Below are positions 25,895-38,590 of a stretch of DNA of 64,000 bases, piece after piece. A program made the position numbers and the translations under genes. Each line of letters begins with the position of its first letter. Position 1 is the stretch's first letter. Source of the DNA: Kudoa neothunni (Eukaryota; Cnidaria); contig OZ199838.1 in NCBI GenBank assembly GCA_964304625.1, positions 496,001 through 560,000 on the forward strand. Reading direction: 5' to 3'. The notes beneath the pieces are model-generated. The model did no database searches. It was not told where the DNA came from and saw nothing but the letters and a program-made list of their open reading frames with translations.

Positions 25895-27339
25895 ATGTTA
25901 GGGAGAGTTACCAGAAGGTTAGCAGCTTTTGTGAAGAGTTTTGGTCGTTGTTACAATCATCACTCGAATAAACAAACGCCTTTGACAGGCGATGTTTTTG
26001 ATAGACAGTTAAAAATGAGACAGCGTGACGCGTTGGCTATTAACGCCGAATTACTAGCCAATTATAACTTTTTACACACTGAAGTAATAACTCGACTATA
26101 TATATATATATATATATACACACATAATATCACATGATTGAAACTTAATTTTTGCAGTGTGCTGGAATAATTCTTGATAGAATTGGATGTGTGAAAAGGT
26201 GAAATTAACAAAAAATAGAATTTTTATATTTTTTAGGGATTTTGATTCGATATTAAATATTGGAGCGTTCGGAGGAACGTTTACCTCGCGAATATTTCAA
26301 ATTTATCAACCATAGCGAATCACCCACCCAACAACAACCATCGATATACGTCGAATCGGATATATCGATAGAGATGCTTGTAACTCATGAATGTGTTTAA
26401 TTTTTATTTGTTATTAATTGGCTAGCGAGCATCAAAGAAACTCAACTCTCATACAAATATCCATTTCGTACAATGTGACAACGATTTTTTGCCGTTTGAA
26501 AAAAAACTGTTTTGATTTGGTGGTGAGTTGTTTGGAGTAATCCGATTATGTTCAGAATTAAAGAACGAACAATAACTAGAATATTTATTAAGTTTCCAGT
26601 GGGCTAATCGACTTGATGATCTGATGAAACAGATTGAGATTTGTCTTAAACCAGATGGAGTGCTTTTATTTGGTATGATTTCGAATCCGTCGTTCAGAGA
26701 AATTCAAGATTGTCTCGATCGCGCCTGTGTAAACGAAGGATTGGTAAGTATTGTGTGTGTGTGTGTGGAGATTAAAATTTAATATCCAACCTAAAGAGTT
26801 CTAACAACTATGTGTCCCCAATGATTGATGGCGCCATTCTATCTCACGTGATGGATAAATCGGGGCTTATCTCCTGTACTATTGTAATAAGAATTAAGAG
26901 GATAATTAATTACGCCGAATAATGATATTGTTATTGTAAGTAGGATTTTGAGGAATTTCAACTCAAATGTAACTCACTCGAGGAGGCATTAGATAATATT
27001 GAAGGTATGCGAGCATTTAAATTGTGGTTTCGTGATTAAAAATTATTGTATTCGAATAGGAATGGGAGAAAGCTTGGCCAATGAAGGAGCCAAAGAAAAT
27101 CCCATTCGTACTCTATCGTCAACAATCCTCCACCAAGCTAACAATATATTTTTAAGTGATTATTGTTTTTTATTGTTATTTAACAATTATTAGACAAATA
27201 TCAAAACAATGTAACAATCAATATTGCATTTGGAATTGGTTGGAAGGATGGTCCTCTGTCAAAAATTCAACCTCAACAACACCAGAAACAAAATGACACC
27301 ACTGACACACTTAAAAATATCGAAAACTACATCAACTAG
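25895..27339 (+). CDS. NDUFAF5: NDUFAF5-like complex I assembly methyltransferase/hydroxylase, with frame slips
   Basis: NDUFAF5 is a mitochondrial class I methyltransferase-fold protein that hydroxylates an arginine of complex I subunit NDUFS7. Exons: 25895-26083, 26158-26198, 26237-26394, 26426-26536, 26593-26743, 26797-26883, 26944-27004, 27060-27155, 27194-27339. The first exon has a basic, arginine-rich start (MLGRVTRRLAAFVKSFGR, plausible presequence) and DVFDRQLKMRQRDA, matching the family's IFDRDLKRKQK. Then come SILNIGAFGGTFTSRIF (SAM motif I, but with GAFGG instead of the usual GCGRG), FVQCDNDFLPFE, FDLVVSCLDFQWANRLDDL, KPDGVLLFGMI, GMGES and FGIGWKDG, in family order. A one-base slip is needed near 26310 and another in an A8 run near 26505, so the copy is either decaying or misread. 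Its stop overlaps that of RPB4. Confidence 0.82.
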
Positions 27340-27956
27340 AGATTTGTTTTCAGATATTGTTGTAACCTTTCTACAATAGCTTCTAAATCTTCCTCGGCGT
27401 CGCGATATTTCTCTCTTAAGCTAAATAATAGTGGAGTGTTGTTGTGAGAGTTAAAAATTGAAAATAAGGGATTTTCACGTTACCTAGGAATTAATGCCAT
27501 GGCTTCTTTACTCGACTGAGGACAAAGGTTAGCAATAAGAGCAATCTCGAATGGATGCAAACGCGATTCTACGTCGTGATCAAAAAGTCTAAATTGAAAA
27601 TATTCGCTAAGTTATTCTCCGCTTCAATTGAGCAATTAGTCAGACATAGAGTAGCACTTACGATCTCACATATCCAACAAATTCGGCCGGAAACCGCTGA
27701 AAACTGCTCACATATTTGAAGGATTTCTCGAAGTACACGTGATGATCCACAATACCAACATGCATAGGCTGGGATTTTCTATCGGTGAGAATTTTCAAAA
27801 CCTCGTCATTAAAAATTGGAACAGCTTCCTCAAAACCTACATCAATTGAATAGATATTTGTGTTAATATTTGGGCCATCAATTGCGTCACACCTTTAGGG
27901 AAAAGCAGTTTGTTGCAATCCTCTTCGGTTTCGGCTGATGTTCCGTTAACGTTCAT
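27336..27956 (-). CDS. POLR2D: RNA polymerase II subunit RPB4
   Basis: RPB4 pairs with RPB7 to form the stalk of RNA polymerase II. Four exons on the minus strand: 27956-27893, 27836-27662, 27588-27484, 27420-27336, phases 1, 2 and 2, giving an open frame. Matches along the human protein: EEDCNKLLFPKGFEEAVPIF (family [20 protein letters not shown]), then FKYVSSFQRF, VRSLFDHDVESRLHPFEIAL, ANLCPQSSKEAMALIPSLRE, ending KTNL. Length of about 140 residues is normal. Start chosen at MNVNGTSAETEE, the only ATG ahead of the conserved part. It lies tail-to-tail with the NDUFAF5-like gene, and the two stop codons share the palindrome CTAG at 27336-27339. Confidence 0.92.
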
Positions 27957-28738
27957 TGGCTGACGAAACGCGCCTGCGCACAAAAAATTAACAACGTATT
28001 ATAGTTCTCTGCTCTAATCAACTTGAATTATTTTACGTATTCTAAATTACAGGTGGTTGTTTAGTTGATAAATAAATTACATTGTGATCAATAGACGACT
28101 TGATATTTATTATGTAAAATTTTCCTTATGATAAAATTACTGCGATTGCGCATTAAATAAATACGCATACATTCATTATTATTAGGTATTTTTTAACATT
28201 GCATAATAATCTGAAATTACAAACATACCTTTCGTTATCGGTTCTCATAAATATTCTATATTAATTACAATATTTCGTTGTGTTTAATTTATTTTATAAA
28301 AAATATTTCTTATTATTGCAGACTGTGCAATTATAATGATTACTCCTATTACAACGGCCTATCATTATGAAACCAGATTTCCATAAAAACAGTCACTGAA
28401 TCACCTATATGCTTCCAAATTCTTTGGTAGAATTATGTGAACGCATTGATAAAAAGCAGCTACACAAATCTCATTAAATATTCTTTTTATGTGTATTATT
28501 TATGTAAAAATTGATATTTTATATGGCAACAATATAGTCGAGATTGGATAATGCGAAATTTCGACGTTATTCTTTTTAGGGAGAAATCTAGTTTTTTTGG
28601 TATTGTTATTATTTTATCATTTTGTAAACATAGTTAACATTAAAAAATAAATTTAATTATTTATTTATACATTAAGTCTCGTTATTGCGTGGTTTTTGTG
28701 GCCGTTTTATGTAAAACTAAGAGTGTTTTCCTCATTAT
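27957..28738. other. AT-rich intergenic DNA
   Basis: Upstream of RPB4 (its promoter should be here) and ahead of Tigger copy B. No gene seen. Confidence 0.4.
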
Positions 28739-30290
28739 GTCTTCTAGAAAAGTAATAGTTAAGAGAAAGGAGAAATTATTGATTATTATGAGTCGATAAA
28801 TGACATTTCTGAGTTTAAATTGAGTAATGTGGTGATCTATGTTGAATATTAATATATTGCCACGTTAAAAATCATTTAGAAATTGATTGAATTCTTTAAA
28901 CGAAGGTAAATTCAAAAATACGGATATTAAAACTAAAAAGTGGACATATTTTTCGGAAAAATTAAAAATATAGATAATGAGCTGTATGATTGGCTCGTTA
29001 AACAATGGTCGAATGATAATGTTTTGCTGAGACATAATATTATCGAAAGTGCTTTATATATTGCAAATAAAAAAGAAATTTCCAATTTAAAGTCTAGTTT
29101 AGGGTGGTTTTCAGAGTCCCGCCAAAATATGGGATAGCTTTCAAAATGTTTCATCTGTTGAATACATTATTTTGGTTAAGGCATAACTTCTTAAAGGCGT
29201 TATAAACTTAGATGAAACTAACCTACTTTTGTGAGCAGTTACAAAACATTAGTTATGTTTCAAAGGATGAAGTCGAAATATAAGGCGAAAAATATCCAAA
29301 AAATAGTGAATGTTTTACTGTCGCTCTTTTTTAAATAAGGGTGAACTTCCATCAGTTTCTACTGTTAAATTTCAGGATCCTAGACGTTTCAACTGAGTTG
29401 AACATCTGCCGCGTGAATATTATTCAAAAAAACACATGTATGATGTGTAATATATTTATAAACATAATGAGAAAATTAAACAAAATGATGATAGATGAGA
29501 ACAGAAAAGTCTTAAATTGTTGAATCAATATCCTTTTCAGCCCAAAAATATTTATTTTTTAACAATATCTGTATTTTTACCTCCAAAAAATACAAGTAAT
29601 ATTCTACAACCCTTAATTTAGAAATCATTAAATGCATTAAAGTATAGCAGGAATACAATGACAAAGCACACGGTTTTATATAAAGCTTTTATCATTGAAA
29701 AATAAATATCACTAAACAGTAGGAGAGTATTCCGCTAGAAATTATATTTAGTCATTTTAAAAATCAAAAATATTTAATAATGATATATAGAGCAGTTTTA
29801 TCAGTTTATACAACAGGAAGATTGAAGAAAAATGTCCCAAGTCAGAAAAAATTCTCAAAGTAATATTTTATGTGTACATACTTAATTTTTTCGATGAAAT
29901 CAAAGTCTACGAAAATATTTTTGATGATAATAAGGCGGCAACATGTGAGTATCAAAATTATGCGGATTTATTTCCCACAAATGGTTAATCTAGTGATATC
30001 GAACCAATTATTAAAAAAATCAAAATTTCAATAAAACAAATATATAATATAATTAACATTTTAACTAAAGCTTTAATTCAAGAAGCTCTATCTGGATTGT
30101 TTGAGTTATATCCCACAACGGAAAAAATCTAAAAAATATCAATAGAAAAATTTTTTGAAAAAATTTAATAAGTTTACCTTAATTGAACTCAATTTTATCT
30201 GTGTTTTAACAAATCTTGTTTTTAGGAATAATCATCAAACGTTAGTACAAGAAAATCTTATTTTACAATGCAATGCGCACGCAATATCAA
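28739..30290 (+). mobile_element. pogo/Tigger-type transposon relic, copy B
   Basis: Begins with MSSRKVIVKRKEKLLIIM at 28739 (psq/CENP-B-type N-terminus). A second helix-turn-helix follows at 28940-29137 (ELYDWLVKQWSNDN, ESALYIANKKEISNLKSS), then INLDET near 29205, matching the first aspartate region of Tigger transposases, and degenerate traces of the later DDE motifs (VFLPPKNTSNILQPL at about 29580). Stops and frame changes are frequent. It is inverted relative to copy A. A short deletion relative to copy A lies near 29152. The 3' end at about 30285 is where similarity to copy A stops. Confidence 0.78.
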
Positions 30291-30672
30291 AATTTCGACT
30301 CTATTTCAATTACTATAAGAACATTTTTCATTTAGAACTTTTCTATAGATTTTACTTCAACAAATTTACACGTGTATATATAATAATTCAACAAATTTCA
30401 TTAAACTTTTTATTTTTAATTATGCGTTATTTTATTTAATTAGAATTTCAATAATTTCTAAAAAATGAATGCGAAGAATTTCATAGTTAATTTTTTATTT
30501 TTATACCAAAAATTAATCATGTATTAGTGATTAAAAATCGTTTATAAATATTTTAAACAAAACCACTACATAATTGATTTACATAATAAACATTTTAATA
30601 AAATTGGGAATACTAGATAAATAATTTAACTTCTTTGTTCGAAAATTTGTTTTTTGCATAGAGATATTTTGA

Positions 30673-30812
30673 AATTAAAATAATATTTAAATTAAAATAA
30701 CATTTAAATTAAAATAACATTTAAATTAAAATAATATTTAAATTAAAATAATATTTAAATTAAAATAATATTTAAATTAAAATAACATTTAAATTAAAAT
30801 AACATTTAAATT
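30673..30812. repeat. 17-bp tandem repeat, about 8 units
   Basis: Unit ATTAAAATAAYATTTAA, repeated about eight times with only C/T variation at one position. Each unit includes the palindrome ATTTAAAT across the junction. Non-coding. Confidence 0.9.
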
Positions 30813-31616
30813 ATTCAAAGGTTAACTTTTATTTCTTAAAAGTGAATAATTTTAAATACTTTTTAATCTGTCTAAAAGACGAAAAATGGGTAAGAAGGCA
30901 TTAAAATATTTATATGTATGATTGGATTATCCATTAAAACAAGTTAGGATCGTTGGTTAGTTTATTGAACACATTAGGGGTCAGCTAGCAAGAAACACGA
31001 AAGGTTAAGAACCACTGTTCTAATTAATGCATAATTATTTTTTTATCCGTTTTTTTCACATATTTTTGGTTGAATAATTGAGTAACAGTTTTTTATTATT
31101 ACTACATGTTCAGTTAAATATTTCTGATCTTTCGATTCTTTTATAACGTTTTTACATCTGAATAAAACTATATGAAGTGAGAATAAAGTAGACGATTGGA
31201 AAACTTCAACTAAGGTTACGTGATTAAACGTTCTGTCACAAATTTACAAAAATCTATTGAATTTTTTCCTTTGATGGAGATGGAGATGGAGATGGAGTTT
31301 ACTTTGAGATATTAGAAAAATTCTTTGTAGTAAACTTCAAAGAAATTTTTCGAAACAAATGCGAATGACAAAATCTACTTAATAAAAGTTTTAAATTAAT
31401 CAGTATCATATTCTCTCGAGAGTTTCAACTTTTGAAGGTAAGGATGGATCTACCACCGGAAATAACACAGAAAAAAATTGAATATTATATTTTTTCATAT
31501 AAAAGCAGATACACTTTATAGTTACTCGCGGGAAACATGCACAAAAAAACCCAATTGAAAAAACTTTGCAAACAATCTAAATGCTATATATGTGCTCTGA
31601 GGGAAACACGTACAAT
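30813..31616. other. Intergenic DNA with a possible hAT end
   Basis: No gene. At about 30990-31015 the string GGTTAAGAACCACTG looks like the end of a hAT element similar to the one at 5211. A GGAGAT triplet-pair microsatellite lies at 31275-31297. Confidence 0.4.
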
Positions 31617-34100
31617 TCACAATCCAAAGTAACGATCAGCGAAATTACCTAAAATTAAACTCATAAATAACTCTAATAAAAGTGCTATAAGATTACCTAT
31701 ATTATCATTAAAGTTGACTGATCCATTATTTACAGAACTGGCAGCTTCATCGTCGACATTGGCGCAAACAATTTTAACACCAGGAAAGATGTTGGTTAGG
31801 GTGTAGGCGGCTGCCTTTGTTAAATAGAGGCAGGTTACAAATATGTTTTCTTGTTTGACATCATGATCCTAAAGATGATAAATTATAGAAAGCGAGATTT
31901 TCAAATTAGATCAAATGAAGGCGACTAACCAACAAAATTTTAATAGCCATAAGAATAGCAGCCCCAGTGTATCCAGAAGCGTCCATCAAAAGAACAATAC
32001 CATCAGAAATGTGTGCAGGTAGTTTCAAGTAATGCAACTACATAGAAACAGTAGTGTCAGAGAACACAAATTGTTTAGTTGGACAGCCAACTAAACAATA
32101 AAAACCACTATACTTCAGGTTCTTTGGTGGTTTCGTTAGTCTGGATGAGGATTTTGCCGAGTGAAACATTCATGTATGTTTTGGTGAGCACACTTTCAAT
32201 AATTTCACCGGCTCGTAGAATCGATACACCGAACACCTATTGAGTGTGAAATTTGAAATATTTACTTTAATGAGACAATCTGCAAAATCACATTAGAGAA
32301 TTCAGGTGTGGAACCATTAAATTCAACGTCGTTACTATCTTTGCAGTTGATTTTCTAGACAAAAAATTGCACTTAACGACGCTAAACAAACTCATTCTAC
32401 ACCTACTCCAAATGGGGCTAAACTGAACACAAAGTTAAGCAAAATTCGGCACAAACGCTGACACTCAAACACAAACATTTGAGTAGATGTTTCTTTGTTG
32501 AGAAGAATGGAGTGAATGTTTTTGATTTTAGGAGTCTGCTCTAAAACGTGCAAATTCGTGAGACCTTTCTCATTGATAGTTTTGGGGTCGATTGTGGAGA
32601 GTAATTGTTTTCTATATGGTTGAGAAGATATTATAGTTTTAAAGTTACAGTTAAATCGGGATGCAAAAATATCGCTATATCAATATATCAATGTACCTAG
32701 TGTTGAAGCCCCTCTAAATAACACAGATGTTATCAAAGAAATTAAACTATTAATTCAACTACATTATTCAATTCTCTAATAACATGATTCACAATAAGAC
32801 CAATCGCAACATTGTTGGTGTAATCTGTCATTAAAAAATTGTAACGAGGAACAAAGATGATAAATTGGCAGTACTCCATGGTACGACCATATCAGCATAT
32901 TTCACCAATCGTTCCACATATTTATCATAATTCTATAAGTGGAAATAAAGATTTGATGTGTCAACCAACCATGGCATTATATACCGGTTTAACAAACGAC
33001 ATGTATTGTTTGATGATCCCTGGAACCTCTCGACCTCTTTCTACCACATCCCTGCGTAACCTATTTGACCCCTCTCATATTATCATATAATCATTATCAT
33101 CATATAATCATCATATTATGCAGTTTTTTGTAAAAAAATATTTGTACAATCGTATACTACCTTCGTGTGAGACGCACATCACCGTCAGTCTCAATAAAAA
33201 TTTTCAAATCAAGCAACTAAAATTAGCACCAAATCAATCAAGCTAAAATATTGGTCGTATTACATCTCTTAATTTTTGGTGTAAAAAAGTCATTATTCCC
33301 TCGATTATAATAACATTAGCCCCGTAGACAGTGATCTACAAAGAGATTGTTCAATTATTAAGAGAATTTTAATTCGCTAATTGATTAAAATGTGTGTATG
33401 TGTGTGTGTGTGTGTGTGTATTACTGAATGTTTTTCGCGATCATGCTTCACAAAATTATACACTGGCACCTAATTTAACAGAGATAGTAGGAATTGTGAG
33501 CAGCCGAATGTAGCTGAATGTGTAGCGTGGGCAAAAAGACAAAAATTACATCGACTTTCTTGCCTATTTTTAGTCGTTGTATGAGTGTGGCAGCATAATC
33601 CAAATCCAACGCATCTAACAACCATATGAATATATGTTATTTCCACAATTGACGAGTGTGTTAGAGATCAACCTGGACAATCAAAGTCGTATTCGGATTT
33701 GTGTGCTGCAGCTTTTTCATCCTCGTCCAATTTCTATTCAAATCAATCGATAAAACTTTTGGTAATCTTCAAAAATAGTAATTGCCTTGTAAAATGAATC
33801 CAGCCCAATCAGAACCACCCATGGAATTTTTAAGGTTTCAATAATTCTACTGGACACTGTGGTCTTGCCCGATCCACTACCACCACATATACCTATCACA
33901 AATGCGTCTTTCTGGTCGCCTTGATGGTTGTACCACGGAGGACGACCTACAAATTATGTTATAATCGAGTGCCAACCTCAACAACCACGAGAAAACAGAA
34001 TTTTGTTGTTTTTCCTACCTTGAGAAAACAACAATCTACTGTTGTGTTTACGCGGACCACACACCGAATACACCGCTTCTCTCCCATCAAATGAATCCAT
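31617..34100 (-). CDS. UCKL1: Uridine-cytidine kinase-like 1 (kinase plus UPRT-like domain)
   Basis: A UCKL1-type protein: N-terminal uridine kinase fold and C-terminal uracil-phosphoribosyltransferase-like fold. Seventeen exons on the minus strand: 34100-34019, 33946-33786, 33733-33673, 33614-33550, 33469-33425, 33335-33264, 33216-33161, 33060-32985, 32932-32875, 32824-32763, 32713-32697, 32611-32407, 32354-32292, 32236-32114, 32037-31930, 31868-31697, 31648-31617; the frame is open throughout. Motifs in order: [16 protein letters not shown]-loop [75 protein letters not shown], then [34 protein letters not shown] and the C-terminal GNFADRYFG, all as in human UCKL1. The start MDSFDGRE is the first ATG in frame. 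Exon 2 ends in a GC donor (intron 33785-33734), and exon 11 is a 17-nt microexon inferred from frame and splice sites. A (TG)n run lies in intron 5. Confidence 0.93.
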
Positions 34101-35715
34101 TTTACAAAGTGTTGGTACGCCAACTGCGATTTAAATGGGGATTCGATGATTTACAATCACGTGCTTGTATTCAACCCTGTCGTGCACAACGTGTTTCCCC
34201 CGGCCAACTGATACTGATACTGATACTAATACTTATCCGGATCGTTTACAAATCACCAATGAGACCTACGAACCTATTGTTGTCGGGGTGTAAAGTTTTT
34301 GTCGCCAGATGACTAATGTCGTATCCTTTTTCTAATGCACAATCGTATATCCAACCGATAGATACGTGTGCAATTTAATGAGGTTGTATCTATCCGATAT
34401 GAATGTTAAACAAAATATCTCGTTGAAAACTAATTCGATTCTGGTCTGAGCAAAACGAACAAACAAACAAAAAAGTCGGGGGCACATCGTTACTGCTTGC
34501 CTGCGTTCGTTGTTCTTATTAAAGGTCATCAAGATCTACCTGGGGTTTATTTGATTACTTGTTTGTGTATTGAATATGCGACAATATTAAAGCTAATTAA
34601 TGCAATGTGTGTTAAAATGTATTTAATACACATATTTATTGCACAAAATTCACAGTATTTTGCTGATTCATTGAGAACCTTGGTTGTTGACAGAAATAAA
34701 CACATAACATTGATTCTACGAAGAGATAGTTTGGTGTTTCCTTCGAAACTATTTTTGACAGATTTTAAAAGATTAAGTATAAATATAACACTTACTATTA
34801 GGAGGAATTAGTTGATGCTACAACAAACTTTAATTTCTATTTGATGTGGTTTTTAAATTATACCTATCTAATCTAACAATTTGAATACTGAATGGGATCA
34901 ATATACGGAGTACACTACGTGGAAATATCTACAGCGATTGGAGTCGATCACGATTGTCGCCTCTGATTTCTCTATAATGTTGAATGTGATTACACTCAAT
35001 GACTGATTTTATGTATTTTTTTAAAAAGCGATACAACTTGAGTAGTTAGGGACAAGGGTCAGGAATAATTGGTTGTTGTTTGTAAAAACAATTATTGATC
35101 TTGCAATAAATAATTGCAATTATTAAAATTGTTCTAGAGGTATATTTTCATACCAATTGTGAACAATCGAATCTATCATCAGCCTTTAATATTAAAAATT
35201 GAAATAAAATTTGTTAATAACTATAGTTTCGTTATAATCATTATTTTCTTAATAAAATTAAATATATTTTTCTATTGAATTAATAAAATAACGTAAAGCG
35301 CTATATTATATAAAAAACCTTATTAATACAAATTATTTTAACCTTATAAGTTAAGTTTTACGTAGCTGAAGGATTTACCTCTAAAAATAAAAGTCAGCAT
35401 TTACTGACAAAATATGAGGAAAATTCATCGAGTAAATTTTGAATAAATGACCCATTATTAAAGTTGTATTCTATGTGCGCATGCGGGTATATTTGTTTGT
35501 TACGTTTCTTTAGAGTATGATTGTATTTGTGCGTTTTTTAGTTTTCATTGTTAATTCAAGTTTCACAACAGCTGCCAATTAATTTATCCTATTTTAAACA
35601 ACGCAATGTGATACTGCGAAGAAAAACATAAAATGACGGCAAACAGTGCTTATTTCACTAACAAATTTTCATATGTTTTTTAATGCTCTCTATAATGCGA
35701 AACTAAGAATATTGA
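34101..35715. other. Intergenic DNA upstream of UCKL1
   Basis: Short ORFs only (for example 34497-34811 plus), none with a recognisable domain. A CTGATA-type short tandem run lies at about 34207-34232. The UCKL1 promoter is presumably just right of 34100. Confidence 0.4.
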
Positions 35716-38590
35716 TTAACCGTTACAGGACGGTGTTCGGAAAATGTACGTATGTTCCGGTGTGGGGCCCGCGCGGACCCCAGCGATTATTTCATTATGT
35801 AAGCGCAATTTTTATAATAACTAACATTTTATGATATTACTATATTATAAAGATACGGAAACAATTATTATTTGGTTGAAACTGTCTATATAGTTTTGTA
35901 AAAAATGGATAGATAAGCAGAATTTTCTACTGAAGGCAAAGCTTCACAAAACCACTGTGACACTCTCGCATGACACCGATAGGCAGTATAAAATAGCTCT
36001 TCCATGACAATGATTAAGACATTCAGTAGCATTGTTTGTATTCGAGAATATCTAAAGGACCAGTTAGTCACGCCTAATCGCGGACGATTATAATTATAAT
36101 AAAATTGTTATTTGTTAATAAACATAGAAATCACATAATATAATATTTTTATTAATAAAATATTACATTGATTTTATTTATATACCAATAATAGAATTAT
36201 TTATTCGCTATAAAATAAAAAACTTAAATTTAAACTTGTAAGCTTCAATTAATCATCGATACATGTAAAATCCTCTAAAATTGATATCCGTATCTATACA
36301 GTACGTTTATTTGGTCTGAGTATTTTTTCACCTTGAAGACATTTTTATTTCTATGTGATTTTAAAATTAAAAAGTAATACGAAATATTAGCTCGATATTT
36401 TTTAGATAGTTTCATTAAAGTCAATTCAACAAAATACAATAAATAAAATCATAAACGACGGCGAAATATTTGTTAATTTAATAAATATTAAATTTTAGAA
36501 CGATTATTTTGCTAAAATATAATGAAAATTTGTGTTTATTTTAGTTTCTGTTTTTTATAAGAAAATGTTAGAATAATTATGAGAAATTTGTCTGAAATTT
36601 TAAATTAAAATAAACCATATATAAAATTCAAACTGTTGTTATGCTGAACAACCATTGGTTTGAACACGTCGAAAAGTTATGAAAAAACTATTTCTATTTT
36701 GAAAATCTTTTTAAAATACGTATATAATTAAAAATATTTTTTATAATGCAGCAAAAGAATGAGCCAATTTAAAATAGATTTAACTTTCGTTAGACAGGAT
36801 AATAATTCAACAATAAACCAATCATTCGAATCATCTTGACAGTCTCGGAAAATGATTATAATTTTCTGAATTTTATGAAGTGAGAAAATTGGTTTGTTAC
36901 AAGATGAACATTTTGCTTTGGTTTTCCTGTCCATGTTACGTGGGCGGCATACGCATCGTCCTTTTTTAGATAATGTTGAATCATGTTGCATATTTGAATC
37001 CGTATTGTAAATCTGAATGGTACAAAGTAAAGGTTTCTTGATGACGCAATACGTTAGAGGTGACCAATTGAATCCCTAATTCTCGAAGGAAGGTTTGACG
37101 CAGACTGGGATCATTCGAGCGCCAATCAGGAAATCTGGTTGTCCATACATATAATATATGCATTTAACGCAGATATATCGATCAGATCCATGAAAACACG
37201 GAATGTCCAACGATTGGTTCTTCTATAACAACCATAAAGTTTGGTCATCTGGTCTCCATTGTCAACCGCCTCCTTTTGTGTGATAGTAATGAACGATAAG
37301 TTCAGGTCTTTTCTTATCACCTCATTCGATGACATCATCATGGAACTCTGTTGATAATAAAATGACATCTTTGTTTTTCTTGGGAACATATGAAACTATG
37401 GTTAAGTCATCAGAGAAGCAAAACATTGAGGAATTTTCATCACGATCTTTCACACTAAGAATATTTTTTGGGATGTAAAAAAGTTGTCAGTCGTTATACC
37501 ACGACGACTTCCATAATAAGGAGAAATTAAATCCTTGGCGACTAGTTCTCCTTGGTTTTTCTCTCTGATACCGTTAACTTTACCAAGGTAAGGTTGGGTA
37601 TTTAATAGGTAGGATGTATCCACATCTGAAACCACCCACAACTTCATCCCGAAACGACCGGATTTATTCTTCATGTAAATACGAAAAGGACACCTTCCGC
37701 GAAATAAAATCATTCTTTCATCTACAGTTATATGTGTACCCGGTGAATAATTCCGTGTGAACGAGGAATTTAAATCGTCGAAGATTTCTTGCATTGCTTC
37801 AAATTTGTTGTCAGATATGATCATGATTCCAATAAAAGACTTCAGCTCTACCATTGTTATGGTAGCCTTATCGCTATATTTTTCATTCGATAGGCAATAC
37901 TTATTGGTAAAATATAATATTTTTTCCAACACAATACTCGAAAAAATAGCGAGAATGTTTCCATAATCTTTTGTACATCTTTAGACTCTTCTGTAAGTCC
38001 AGATTTTGGCATGTCTAGATTGTGGCTTTTGTGTTTCCTCCTCATTTTTCCACTACAACTCCACTTAAATCCAGTGCTGGAGTTAGAAATTTCCATCAAA
38101 TTTTCAAAATCATCATAATCATCATTGCAATCTGAAATAGCAGTTAGCGGTCCCTCAAAATCAAGAACATTGTCGATTTCATCGTTCTCAACAGGATCAC
38201 TTAATAAATCATCAGAATATTCTTTTGGTATCGCTCTAGTGGAGTTTAATTAAAAAAAAACCAATAATTTACTTATATTGTACACAAACAACGTGGATTT
38301 TAATTTAAACCTCTAATCCTTGAATATTCTATGGGTATATATATTTGTATTTGTCGGACGATGATATAAAATGATAGAAATACATACATATTGATTTAAA
38401 ATATAATTAAAGCACACATTTAATGAAGTTTCATTAATTATTTTATTTTACATATTAATCTCAATTATAAAGCTAACTAAATAACCCCTTTATCAAAAAC
38501 ATGCACGAATGAAGTAAATTTATTTCGATTAATTTTAAATATAAAAAAATTAGGGCCCGCATGAACTCCACACCGTCCCGCGAGGGTTAA
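35716..38590 (-). mobile_element. piggyBac transposon with TTAA flanks, transposase broken
   Basis: Flanked by TTAA at 35716-35719 and 38587-38590. The terminal repeats are CCGTTACAGGACGGTGT at 35720 and CCCTCGCGGGACGGTGT (reverse complement) ending at 38586. A GGGCCCGC motif lies just inside each end. The minus-strand transposase runs from about 38235 to 36728: an acidic N-terminus, TITMVELKSFIGIMI, HITVDERMILFRGR (first catalytic aspartate), MKLWVVSDVDTSY, RRGITTDNFFTS (second aspartate), DNGDQMTKLYGCYRRT (third region) and a C-terminal cysteine-rich tail with CSSC. At least three frame changes or stops separate the pieces. The well-kept ends suggest it could still be mobilised in trans, or was until recently. 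Confidence 0.88.

Noticed and set aside
34091-34312. Plus-strand ORF at the UCKL1 5' end
   Set aside because: Overlaps UCKL1 exon 1 in antisense and contains low-complexity ILILILIL from a short tandem repeat.
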